A stretch of DNA of 16,567 nucleotides from assembly GCA_017998555.1 (NCBI GenBank), contig JAGOCU010000016.1, positions 1 through 16,567 on the forward strand, in the 5' to 3' direction. The notes under the pieces are model-generated. The model saw only the letters and a list, made by a program, of their open reading frames with translations, was not told the DNA's origin and searched no databases. Shown here piece by piece: positions 6,728 through 14,800 of this stretch; within the stretch, counting starts at the first letter, position 1, and every line of letters starts with the position of its first letter. A program made the position numbers and the translations under genes. Source of the stretch: Thermoflexales bacterium. Lineage in GTDB: Bacteria; Chloroflexota; Anaerolineae; J036; Brachytrichaceae.

Positions 6728-8152
6728 CTAGCGCTTTTTGGCTTCGTCGAGCAGCGCTTTGTGCGGGTGGTTCTTGTAGAAATCGTCCAGCGGATAGCAT
6801 CCAGACACGAGTCCGTTGCGCGGCCCCGTTGTGCAATCGCTGAAGGTTCTGCAATATTTCTTGCGTTGCGGCTCCCGTCCGCGCAACACGTCCGCGAGGA
6901 TCTCCGGATAACTCAGGACCATGCGGCCCAGACCCACGAAGTCGACATTGCCGTCCGCCACCGCGCGTTGGGCGACGTTCGGCAGCCATTCCTGAAGGTA
7001 GCTGTATCCCGTTCCGACAAAAAGCAGGCCCGGGGCGTGCCGCTTGAGGGCGGCCACGACGGCGATCTGACGGGCCACCCCCACCAGCGGATCCTCGGGC
7101 GGAAGATAACCGTCGCTGGGCGGGACGATGGCCGGGCGCTGGATGTGCGGGTTGTAGTACGGGCTGCCGGCCGTGACGCATACCATGCCCACGTTCAGCT
7201 CCCCCAGCAAGTCCAGGAAGCGCTTTGGCTCGGTCAGGTCGATCCCGCGGCCGCTGCCGTCCCCGCCGAATGCGTAACGGTAGGGTTCAACCAGTGGCCA
7301 GTCCATCACGCCGACGCGGTCCGGCCCGGGCTTGAACGGCGCGAAGTCAAACGCGCTCAGGCGCACGCCGATGTCGAGGCGAGTGCCGGCCCGCACGGCG
7401 GCGACCAGCTCCCGCATGAAACGGGTTCTGTTCTCGAAGCTGCCACCGTATTTGCCCGGGCGGTCCACCGCGCTGAGCAACTCGTGGCCGAGGTAGCCGT
7501 GGCAGTGCTTGAGGTCGACGAAGTCGAAGCCGGCCCGCTCCGCCAGCACGGCGGCGCTTCCAAAGTCCTCCACCAGCCGGTCGATGTCACCGTCGGACAG
7601 AAGCGCGCCTTCGGGCACATTGAATTTCTGGTCGAGGACCGGATGCCGGTAGGCGGTGCGCGGCTCGAGGCGCTTCTTTTCGTTGGGCCGGGCGAAACGC
7701 CCGCTGTGGGTGAGCTGCAGGCCGATCAAGAGGTCGTCGACCTGGCCATAGTGGGCGGCGTGCTCGTCGACCAGACACTGGCGTAGATCGGCCAGCGCGC
7801 CGACGGTGCTCTCCGCCAGCACGAGCTGGTTCGGATTGGCCCGCCCGTCGTGGCGGACAGCGACGGCCTCGCCGCCCCAGATGAGCTTCGCGCCGCTCAG
7901 GCCGAAACGCTGCCACCGCCGCCGGGTGAGGTCGGTCGGCAGACCGTCCTCCGTTCCGTCCCAGCCTTCCATGGGCAACACGGCGATCCGATTTCCAATC
8001 GTCCGGCTGCGCAACGCGCAGGGCTGGGCGAGGGGCGAGCTGCCATCCCGGATCACAACGGGGTCGAAGGCGAGATCGGCGCCCACGCTCTGGCAATATG
8101 CGGCAAAGTCCTCGGCGGTCTTGAGCGCGGCGATCTTGCGGTAGTCGCTCAC
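6728..8152 (-). CDS. Old-yellow-enzyme-like NADH:flavin oxidoreductase
   Basis: Flavin-dependent oxidoreductase of the OYE/NADH:flavin family (474 residues), predicted to reduce an activated C=C bond or perform a related flavin reaction in the cytoplasm. The TIM-barrel signatures are clear: QLTHSGRFARP at 146-156, then KHCHGYLGHELLSA at 216-229, KYGGSFENRTRF at 234-245 and FVGLGRM at 405-411. The substrate-binding pair that is His-x-x-His/Asn in OYE reads Lys216-x-x-His219. Beyond the barrel, C434, C440 and C452 form a C-x5-C-x11-C pattern that recalls, but does not match, the four-cysteine iron-sulfur site of 2,4-dienoyl-CoA reductase. The start codon is GTG, overlapping the regulator stop (GTGA, 8149-8152), with AGGAGA upstream. 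It is longer than simple OYEs (about 370) and lacks the extra C-terminal domains of dienoyl-CoA reductases. Substrate unknown. Confidence 0.9.
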   Translation of the reverse strand: MSDYRKIAALKTAEDFAAYCQSVGADLAFDPVVIRDGSSPLAQPCALRSRTIGNRIAVLPMEGWDGTEDGLPTDLTRRRWQRFGLSGAKLIWGGEAVAVRHDGRANPNQLVLAESTVGALADLRQCLVDEHAAHYGQVDDLLIGLQLTHSGRFARPNEKKRLEPRTAYRHPVLDQKFNVPEGALLSDGDIDRLVEDFGSAAVLAERAGFDFVDLKHCHGYLGHELLSAVDRPGKYGGSFENRTRFMRELVAAVRAGTRLDIGVRLSAFDFAPFKPGPDRVGVMDWPLVEPYRYAFGGDGSGRGIDLTEPKRFLDLLGELNVGMVCVTAGSPYYNPHIQRPAIVPPSDGYLPPEDPLVGVARQIAVVAALKRHAPGLLFVGTGYSYLQEWLPNVAQRAVADGNVDFVGLGRMVLSYPEILADVLRGREPQRKKYCRTFSDCTTGPRNGLVSGCYPLDDFYKNHPHKALLDEAKKR

Positions 8153-8856
8153 GGCTTCTCCTGCATCAGCGCACGGTTGAGTTCGGTGGTATAGGCATCG
8201 CGGGCGGCCCGGTTGTGTTCGCCAATGACACGCTCGAGCAGGCCGGTGTCACCCGTCTGCATGGCCCGCAGGATCTGCCAGTGCTCTTTCTGCGACAGGT
8301 AAGCGCGCTTGGCGTGGACTTCCTTGAGGTGCACTTTGCGAAGCCGGTTCCAATGGTCGAGGACCTTGACCAGCATGCTCTGGGCGAGCGGGATGTTGGC
8401 GCACTCGCAGATGTAGATGTGCAGGCGCACGTTCATCGCCGACCACGCGTCCAGGTCGTCGAGCATTCCGTCCATTTGCGAGACGATGCCCTCAAGTTCC
8501 TTGAACTGATCTGCCGTCATCCGCACGCAGGCGCGCCGCGCGCTCATCAGTTCCAGCGCTTCGAGCAGGTCAAAGACCTCTTCAACCAGACTCGCCTCGA
8601 TCGGCGTGACCGTTGCGCCGACATGCGGCTCGATCTTGACGAGCCCGTCGGCCTGGAGCTGTTGCAGGGCTTCCCGAATGGGGATGGCGCTGATCCCGAA
8701 CTGGGCGGCCATCTCGTCGATGACGAGCTTCTGGCCGGGGCGATATTGGCCGCTGACGATGGCGCTGCGGAGCGCCTCCAGAACGGATTCCTTCTTGCTC
8801 CGGTATTGCGGTCGCGGTGGCGCGGATACGGCGGGGAAGGGCGGCGGCACGGCCAT
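8149..8856 (-). CDS. GntR family transcriptional regulator, FCD type
   Basis: Probable repressor of the catabolic operon (235 residues). A proline-rich N-terminal tail of about 18 residues leads into a winged-helix GntR domain at 20-85, with SAIVSGQYRPGQKL and the recognition region FGISAIPIREALQQLQADGLV. The helical FCD domain follows. Its usual metal/ligand histidines can be placed at H146 (VRLHIYICECANIPL), H192 (KEHWQILRAM) and H214 (GEHNRAARD), and an asparagine (N142) stands where an aspartate is common. FCD regulators usually sense organic or sugar acids such as uronates and gluconate; applying that here is inference. The gene overlaps the flavin oxidoreductase by four bases and is the first gene of the operon. 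A perfect palindrome covering its start codon suggests autoregulation. Confidence 0.93.
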   Translation of the reverse strand: MAVPPPFPAVSAPPRPQYRSKKESVLEALRSAIVSGQYRPGQKLVIDEMAAQFGISAIPIREALQQLQADGLVKIEPHVGATVTPIEASLVEEVFDLLEALELMSARRACVRMTADQFKELEGIVSQMDGMLDDLDAWSAMNVRLHIYICECANIPLAQSMLVKVLDHWNRLRKVHLKEVHAKRAYLSQKEHWQILRAMQTGDTGLLERVIGEHNRAARDAYTTELNRALMQEKP

Positions 8857-8870
8857 AGGATATATCCTAT
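8855..8870. promoter_or_regulatory. Perfect 16-bp palindrome over the GntR start codon (candidate operator)
   Basis: ATAGGATATATCCTAT equals its own reverse complement and stands out as A/T-rich in a G/C-rich region. It contains the first two bases of the regulator's ATG (8854-8856) and the zone where transcription would begin. An abutting imperfect dyad at 8871-8882 (ATCAT/ATGAT arms) lies inside the promoter spacer. GntR-family proteins bind short palindromes as dimers, so this is the natural candidate for autorepression and operon control. Confidence 0.6.
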
Positions 8871-8893
8871 ATCATCTATGATCCATTTGTCAA
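8866..8893 (-). promoter_or_regulatory. Sigma-70-like promoter for the GntR-led operon
   Basis: A perfect -35 box TTGACA occupies 8888-8893 on the minus strand and overlaps the stop codon of the upstream STAND gene. After a 16-base spacer comes TATAGG at 8866-8871, a moderate -10 match. Transcription would start only a few bases before the ATG at 8856. The message would then be almost leaderless, unless the AGGA eight bases before the ATG serves as ribosome-binding site. The candidate operator overlaps the -10 and start region. Confidence 0.5.
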
Positions 8894-11502
8894 GCGCCCA
8901 ACGCCAGCGCGGCGGCCTCGGCCGCCGGCATCCCGGCGCCAGCCGCCAGCGCCTCGGCCAGGGGCGCCTCGCCCAGCCCGGCCCGTGCCAGGGCGAGTTT
9001 CTCCTCAAACTCCACATGGTCGCTGCCCCCGGCGATCGGACCGGGGTAGCCCAGATGCGGCGCGGAAAACCCGAGCAGGCGCGCTGCGTCGGCATGCCGC
9101 CGTTGCTGGGCCAGCCAGATCCCGGCGGTGCCCGCCAGACCCTGGGCCAGGCCGTGCAGATCGTTGTAGCCCAGGTTCAGCCGCACGCATTCGCGCATGT
9201 GGGGGATCGCAGCCTCCGGTTCACCCAACGCGGTGAGCGCATCGCCGATGTTGTGCTCCAGGGTCGCGATCCCGAACGCGGCTCCCAGGCGCTGCCGGAT
9301 CTGCAGCGCTTCCTCGAACAACACCAGGGCCCGCCGCGTGTCACCCTGGCCGCGGGCCGACACGCCCAGGTTGTTCAACCCGCGGCTGGCCCACTCCTCG
9401 TCATCGAGCTCGCGATGAATCGCCAGGCTGCGCTGGTAATACCCTTCGGCTTCGGCATAGTTCTCGACGTGCAGGGCCGCGCCGCCCAGTCCGTTCAGGG
9501 CCGCCCCCAGGCCAAAGCGATCGCCGCAGGCCTCGAAGCCCGCCACGGCCTGTTCAAAGGCTTCACGCATGGCGCGCGTGTTTTCGGGCGTGTTTGCCAT
9601 GCGGCCGACCGCATATCCCCGGGCCGAATGCGCGAACGCGATTCCCCAGGCGTCGCCGGCGGCTGAATAATGGGTCAGCGCCTCGGCGGCGTGAGCCTCG
9701 GCCAGGGCGTACTCGTCGTGATACATGGCGATCTCGCCGAGCGCGATCAGCGCTCGGGCGCGGCCGGCCAAGTGGCCGGCCGCGTCAAAAGCCGCCATCG
9801 CCGCCTCCAGCGCGGTCTTGGCGTCCCGGTAGCGGGCCTGGAAAAACGCCGAAATGCCGGCGCTGAGCAAGGCGCCGCCGCGGGCGCGTGCCGGGACGTT
9901 GGCCGCGCCGGGCAGCGCCAACGCGCGTTCGGCGTAGTCATAGCCCTCGCGGTAGTGGGCGCGGCGCTGCCAGTACACCCGCAACGCGGCGACAATCCGG
10001 GCCGCAAGCTCGGGGTCGCGGGCCTCGTCAATGGCCCAGTCCAGCGCGGCTCGCAGATTGGCGTGCTCCGCGTCCAGGCGGGCCAGCCAGGCGAGTTGCT
10101 CCCGTGAGCGCAGGGCCGGGTCGGAAGCCTCGGCGAGATCGAGACACCAGCGCGCATGCCGCTCGCGCGCTTCAGCCGCCCAACTCGTTTGAACCAGGCG
10201 GTCCAGGGCATATTCGCGCATGGTCTCGAGCATGGCATAGCGCGTGTCTGTTTCGCTGGTCTCGAGGGTGATCAGCGATTTCTCGTACAACCCGGTTAGC
10301 AACGCGGCGATCGGCTCGCGGGTGAGCGTCCGGCGCGGATCAACCACGGCCGTTGCGGATTCAAGCGTCCAGCCGCCTCGGAAGACCGACAGGCTGGCAA
10401 ACACCGCCTGCTGGGATGGCGTGAGCAGGGCATAGCTCCAGTCCATCGTTGCCTGCAGGGTGCGGTGGCGGCTCAAGGTCTGCCCGCCGCCGACAAGCAG
10501 GCGAAAGCGGTCATCGAGCCGGGCCGCAATCTCGCCCAGATCCATCATCCCGGCGCTGGCGGCTGCCAATTCAATCGCCAGGGGCAGGCCATCCAGCTTG
10601 CGCACGATGTTGGCCACCTGGCTGATCTGCTCCGGGCCGAGCTTGAAACCGCCCCGCGCATTCATCGCTCGGGCGACAAACAGGCGGGCCGCATCACTCC
10701 GCAAGAGCGACTCGCGGGTGAGCGTTAACGCGGCGTCGGGCAACTCCAGTTGAGGCACCCGGATGACGGTCTCGCCGGGCACCCGCAGCGGTTCCCGGCT
10801 GGTGGCCAGCATGCGCATTCGGGGGCATCGGCCGAGGATGGCGCCGGCCGCCGCCGTGCAGGCCGCCAAAAGATGCTCGCAGTTGTCCAGCACGATCAGG
10901 GCGTTGGCGCTTTCGTACTGCCGGATGATGGCGTCAAGCGCGTCGCCGCCCGCGGGCACGCGGACGTTCAGCGCGGCGGCCAGCGCCATCGGCACCAGCC
11001 CGGGCGTGCCCAACGGGGCAAGCTCAACCAAAATCGCGCCGTCGTCGAAACCGATCACCGCCAGCGAGGCGACCTGCGACGCCAGTCGGGTCTTGCCCAC
11101 CCCGCCCACGCCAATCAACGTCACCAACGGATGGGTCTGAGTGGCGGCAAACACCTCCTCCACCAGCGCATCGCGGCCGATGAAGGTGGTGGCAATGGGA
11201 CGGCCCGAGGCGGCGGCCCCGGACGGCCGATCATCGCTCGCCAGCGCCTCAATCGCCCGGCCCGCGCCCGCGCGTCGCTGTTCGATGAAGAAGACGAGTT
11301 GGCGCAGGTTGTCGCCCCCCGGGATCTTGGCGCCATCCGCACGCGTCCACGAGGCAATCGTGTGGACGCTGACGCCCACGGCGTCGGCCAGATCGCGATG
11401 CCGTATTCCGAGCTCGCGCAAGGTGCCCGTGAGCGCGCGCGCGAAGGCGGCTGCCCGGTCGTCACGGCCAGGGCCGGCCTGTGATCTGGGGAAGGGCGGC
11501 AT
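8890..11502 (-). CDS. XRE-HTH / NB-ARC STAND ATPase / TPR regulator
   Basis: An 870-residue signal-transducing STAND protein, probably a transcriptional regulator. An HTH of the XRE/Cro type lies near residues 24-56 (RHRDLADAVGVSVHTIASWT). A linker leads to the ATPase: Walker A GVGGVGKTRL at 131-140, Walker B ALIVLDNCEH at 201-210, LATSREPLRV at 232-241 and GLPLAIEL at 305-312. The rest, from about 480 to 800, is TPR-like helical repeats (for example ALNGLGGAAL and GLNNLGVSARGQGD), expected to bind the effector. The frame is open for another 60 codons upstream, but that extension crosses the divergent gene and reads as non-protein-like sequence. ATG at 11502, just before the HTH, is preferred. 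It faces a secreted-protein cluster across a 54-bp region with tandem repeats that it might bind (inference). Its stop lies inside the -35 box of the downstream GntR promoter. Confidence 0.9.
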   Translation of the reverse strand: MPPFPRSQAGPGRDDRAAAFARALTGTLRELGIRHRDLADAVGVSVHTIASWTRADGAKIPGGDNLRQLVFFIEQRRAGAGRAIEALASDDRPSGAAASGRPIATTFIGRDALVEEVFAATQTHPLVTLIGVGGVGKTRLASQVASLAVIGFDDGAILVELAPLGTPGLVPMALAAALNVRVPAGGDALDAIIRQYESANALIVLDNCEHLLAACTAAAGAILGRCPRMRMLATSREPLRVPGETVIRVPQLELPDAALTLTRESLLRSDAARLFVARAMNARGGFKLGPEQISQVANIVRKLDGLPLAIELAAASAGMMDLGEIAARLDDRFRLLVGGGQTLSRHRTLQATMDWSYALLTPSQQAVFASLSVFRGGWTLESATAVVDPRRTLTREPIAALLTGLYEKSLITLETSETDTRYAMLETMREYALDRLVQTSWAAEARERHARWCLDLAEASDPALRSREQLAWLARLDAEHANLRAALDWAIDEARDPELAARIVAALRVYWQRRAHYREGYDYAERALALPGAANVPARARGGALLSAGISAFFQARYRDAKTALEAAMAAFDAAGHLAGRARALIALGEIAMYHDEYALAEAHAAEALTHYSAAGDAWGIAFAHSARGYAVGRMANTPENTRAMREAFEQAVAGFEACGDRFGLGAALNGLGGAALHVENYAEAEGYYQRSLAIHRELDDEEWASRGLNNLGVSARGQGDTRRALVLFEEALQIRQRLGAAFGIATLEHNIGDALTALGEPEAAIPHMRECVRLNLGYNDLHGLAQGLAGTAGIWLAQQRRHADAARLLGFSAPHLGYPGPIAGGSDHVEFEEKLALARAGLGEAPLAEALAAGAGMPAAEAAALALGA

Positions 11503-11513
11503 AGTGGTCTCGG

Positions 11514-11537
11514 ATTTGTACCGGCATTTGTACCGGC
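11514..11537. repeat. Two perfect tandem 12-bp repeats in the divergent promoter region
   Basis: ATTTGTACCGGC occurs at 11514-11525 and again immediately at 11526-11537 without a mismatch. The pair fills much of the 54-bp gap between the STAND regulator start (11502, minus) and the small plus-strand ORF (11557). Spacing of 12 bp places the two copies slightly more than one helical turn apart, which suits cooperative binding of a regulator. On the minus strand each copy also contains TACAAAT, a weak -10-like element. The STAND protein's own HTH is the obvious candidate binder, but this is inference. Confidence 0.55.
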
Positions 11538-11556
11538 GGTCGCGTATTGTCCCACC

Positions 11557-11853
11557 GTGGATTGGGAACGAATCTCCAACATTCTGTTGAATGCCCAGGA
11601 TCGGCTGCGCGCCGCGATGCTGAGGGGCGCGGCGGACCTCCCGGCGGGTCTCGAGGCCTGGGATCGCGCCGTGCGCAGTCACAACGAGTGGACGGCGGCC
11701 GCCTCACATGCGCTGCACGCCGAGCGCCGCGCCACTGAAGCCCTTGACGCGCTGGCCGCCTGGATGGCCGGGCACCCTCAATCCACGGACACCCACGACT
11801 TTCCCGCGACCCAGCCCGCGCTGGCCGCCCACGACGCCGCGGACGCGGCCTGA
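11557..11853 (+). CDS. Small hypothetical protein
   Basis: A 98-residue open frame with a GTG start, divergent from the STAND regulator and 21 bp before the large secreted-protein gene. The product is Ala/Arg/Trp-rich and probably helical through residue 75 (MDWERISNILLNAQDRLR and HNEWTAAASHALHAERRA), ending in a Thr/Ala/Asp-rich tail. No signal peptide, membrane segment or known motif is visible. No Shine-Dalgarno sequence precedes the GTG, so it would need leaderless initiation or a later start. Its reality rests on position, plausible amino-acid composition and the lack of any better use for this stretch. It may be non-coding 5' sequence of the following gene. Confidence 0.5.
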   Translation: MDWERISNILLNAQDRLRAAMLRGAADLPAGLEAWDRAVRSHNEWTAAASHALHAERRATEALDALAAWMAGHPQSTDTHDFPATQPALAAHDAADAA

Positions 11854-11865
11854 TCGAACATCTCT

Positions 11866-11870
11866 GGAGG
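11866..11870 (+). promoter_or_regulatory. Shine-Dalgarno site of the large secreted-protein gene
   Basis: GGAGG stands four bases before the ATG at 11875. This is the strongest ribosome-binding match on the plus strand of the window, and it fixes the start directly ahead of the signal peptide. Confidence 0.8.
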
Positions 11871-11874
11871 ACTC

Positions 11875-14800
11875 ATGAACCCAAACCGAAACCACTTCCA
11901 CAGCGCACGTCTCGGCGCTGTCGCGTCCAGCGCCCTCGCCGCCCTCGTGCTCGCCACGGTCGCCGGCGTCTTCGCCCAGGCACGGGCTCAGTCACCGGGC
12001 CACGCCGAAGCGCTGACTCCCGCGGCGAACAGCCCGGCCCAACCCCAGCGATCCTGCCGGCTGCTGTCACCCGCAGGGACGGTGGATCTGTGGAGCGTCT
12101 GCGGCGACACGGTCCAGGATGACCCGTCCGAAGCGGGCGCGTTTACGGCCGTCGGCAATGTGACCATTGGGCTGGAGCCGGACCCGCAGCCCATCGTGCG
12201 GGTGGGCAACCCCGGCGGCGCGCTGTTGGGCGCGGTCTCCTACGGCACAAACCCGCTTCTTGGCCGCAAGACCGCCATCATCATCGGCGACGTTGGCTTT
12301 CGGGCCCAGTTCGACGAAGTTGGTGAGCACCTGATCGGCTCTGGCTACATCGTTGACCCCATCGATGGGCCGGTCTCCAGGAGCGACATTCTGGAGTGGG
12401 ATGTTGTCAAGGGCAAAATCGGCAATACCGCTCCTCAACTCCACGACAACCTCGACGGACCGATCGGCAGCACCTTTGATCTATTCTGGGCGGATATCGC
12501 CGGGACCAATACGCAATTCTGGGGCCATGAGTTGACTCAACGCGACCAGCTCACGATGACGCTCGACCTGTATGCCCGGCGCTTCACGGCCACCATCCCG
12601 CTCACGATGTCCATCAACGGCAGCCCGGCCGATGACATCAGCTTCGGGATGCGGGTGGTCTTCTCCGAGACCGACTTTCTGGAAGGCGGGCTGAGCGATG
12701 TCAGCCCCAAGATCGGGCCGGCCACCCTCGACCTGAGCAACATCAATATCCACAAGGGCGAGTTCGAGGCCGAGATGGTCGAGCTCATGGCCGACAAGAA
12801 TCCCGATCTGGCCATGCTGGCCGATCCGGCGCCCCCGAAGCCCGGCCTCATCGCCCGCTTCACGGGTCTCAAATACAAGGACCGCAAGTGGAGCATCAAG
12901 GGCACCGAGGTCAGCATCCGCGATCTCACCCTCGGCGACGCAGTCAAGCTCAAGTCGAACACGCTCGGGATCGAATACCAGGGTGGTGATGTGCTGCTCA
13001 AGATCCGGACCACCCTCGACTTTGGCGACTACCTGACCAGCACCAGCCCCATCACCACCGAGATGCGGATCGGCATCACGACCACAACCGTTAACAGCCA
13101 GACCGTGGCAAAGCCGTACTTCGACGGGGGCATCGCCGCATTTGTGGGCAACATGGGCCCGCTCAAGCTCAATCTGACGAACATCAAGCTCCAGGGCGAT
13201 CCCCTCGGCAATTTCTTCGGGCTGAACGCGCAGAACATCACGCTACAGTGGGCGAGCCAGTTTGGCGGGCAGAGCCAGGCCGGGTTGAGCGGGCTCAAAC
13301 TGGGCGTGGACAAGACCAAGAAGTTCAAGTTCGAGTTCAACGGCGGCACCGTGCAGTCGCCGCCGATCAGCACCGGCACCTTCAGCGGCACCCAGTTCAT
13401 CGGCACGGTCGGCACGGTCAGCAGTACCTTGAGCATGACCTTCACCGGCAATGTCAATATCAAGATTCCGGGCGGCGCAAAGGATGGGGGCGGCAACAGC
13501 GTCAATCCGTCGGTCAGTCTGGTGGTCCGGGCGGGCAAGAATGTGCGCTCCGACTGCAATGCGGCCGGCGCGCCGACCCCCTGCTTCAAGCGCATCGATG
13601 GGGTGATGACGGCCTTCAGCATCAAGCTGGCCGGTTTCAAGCTGGCCCTGGCCACGGTCCGGCCCACGGGCGATGGCGGGTTCGAAGTGGGTCAGGCCTC
13701 CCTGACGCTGCCGCTCAACTTTGGCGGCGGCGGGGCCAGCGGCGGGCCGAGCACGACCATCAACGGCTTCAAGTTGCTCGGCAACGGTGACGTCTCAATT
13801 GCCGGCGGGCAGATCACCCTGCCGCCGCTCAAGGTGGCCGGGATGACCTTCGGCAGCTTCACCGGCGGCTTCACCACCCAGATGGTGAATGTGGGCGGGC
13901 AACAGGTCAAGGCGTATTCGTTCACCGGCGGCGCCAAGCTCAGCATGCCGGGGCTCGAGCCCAGCGCGGACAAGTCGATCAGTGTGTCGGCAAAGGTCGT
14001 CTCGATCCCCAGCACCAATGAGATCGACGAGGTCGACACCACCCTGACCTTCGAGGCCCACCCGGGCATCCCCATCGCCAGCAGCGGTGTCGAACTGACC
14101 AAGTTCACCGGCGGGGTGCACTTCAAGACCGGGGCCATCACCTTTACCCTGGGCATCGGGGTGGATAGCACGGCCAAACTGCCGCCGACCGGCAACCTCA
14201 GCACGCCGATCGTGGCGATGACGGGCAACGCCCTGGTCCGGCCCGATCCCTTTGCCATGACGCTCGGCGCCCAACTGAAGATCCTGATCTTCAACGTGGC
14301 CAGCGCCCAGATGCAGATTGGCGATGGGGCGGGCTTCAACGCCTGCCCGCCCGGCACCCCGGCCAGCACGCCGGTCAGCCAGTGCCCGCGCGGCAAGGGC
14401 TTCTACGCCGAGTTCAACGTTGACGCGCTGTTCATCCACGGCAACGCCAAGGTCAGGATTGGCAAGGTCAACGGCGTGCGCAAGTTCGCTGGCACGGCGA
14501 CCCTCAACTTCGGCCTGGAGAAAGGCCAGTTCGGGTTTGGCCTGCCCCGCAAGGACCGGACCCTGGCCGGGATCAGCTTCGCCGCGGGCGAGTTCAACAT
14601 CCCGGGCACGAGCGTCAACACGGCCGGGATGAAGGGGACCTTTGAGATTCTCGGCTTCGATTACTCGATGTTCATGAACTTCAACCAATCCCTTGGCAGC
14701 GGAAGCTTCCTCGTCTTCGACCACAACCTGGATCAGTATCAGTTGGTAAACGGCGGGGCGGTTCTGGCCGCCGCCGATCGCGGCGAGCCCGGCTATGCCG

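Noticed and set aside
11538..11556. Plus-strand promoter for the small ORF using TTGTAC and TATTGT
   Set aside because: The spacers are 11 or 23 bases depending on which repeat copy is used, and neither fits a normal sigma-70 promoter.
11503..11682. 60-codon N-terminal extension of the STAND regulator
   Set aside because: It crosses the tandem repeats and the divergent small ORF and lacks protein-like character; the HTH domain begins shortly after the methionine at 11502.
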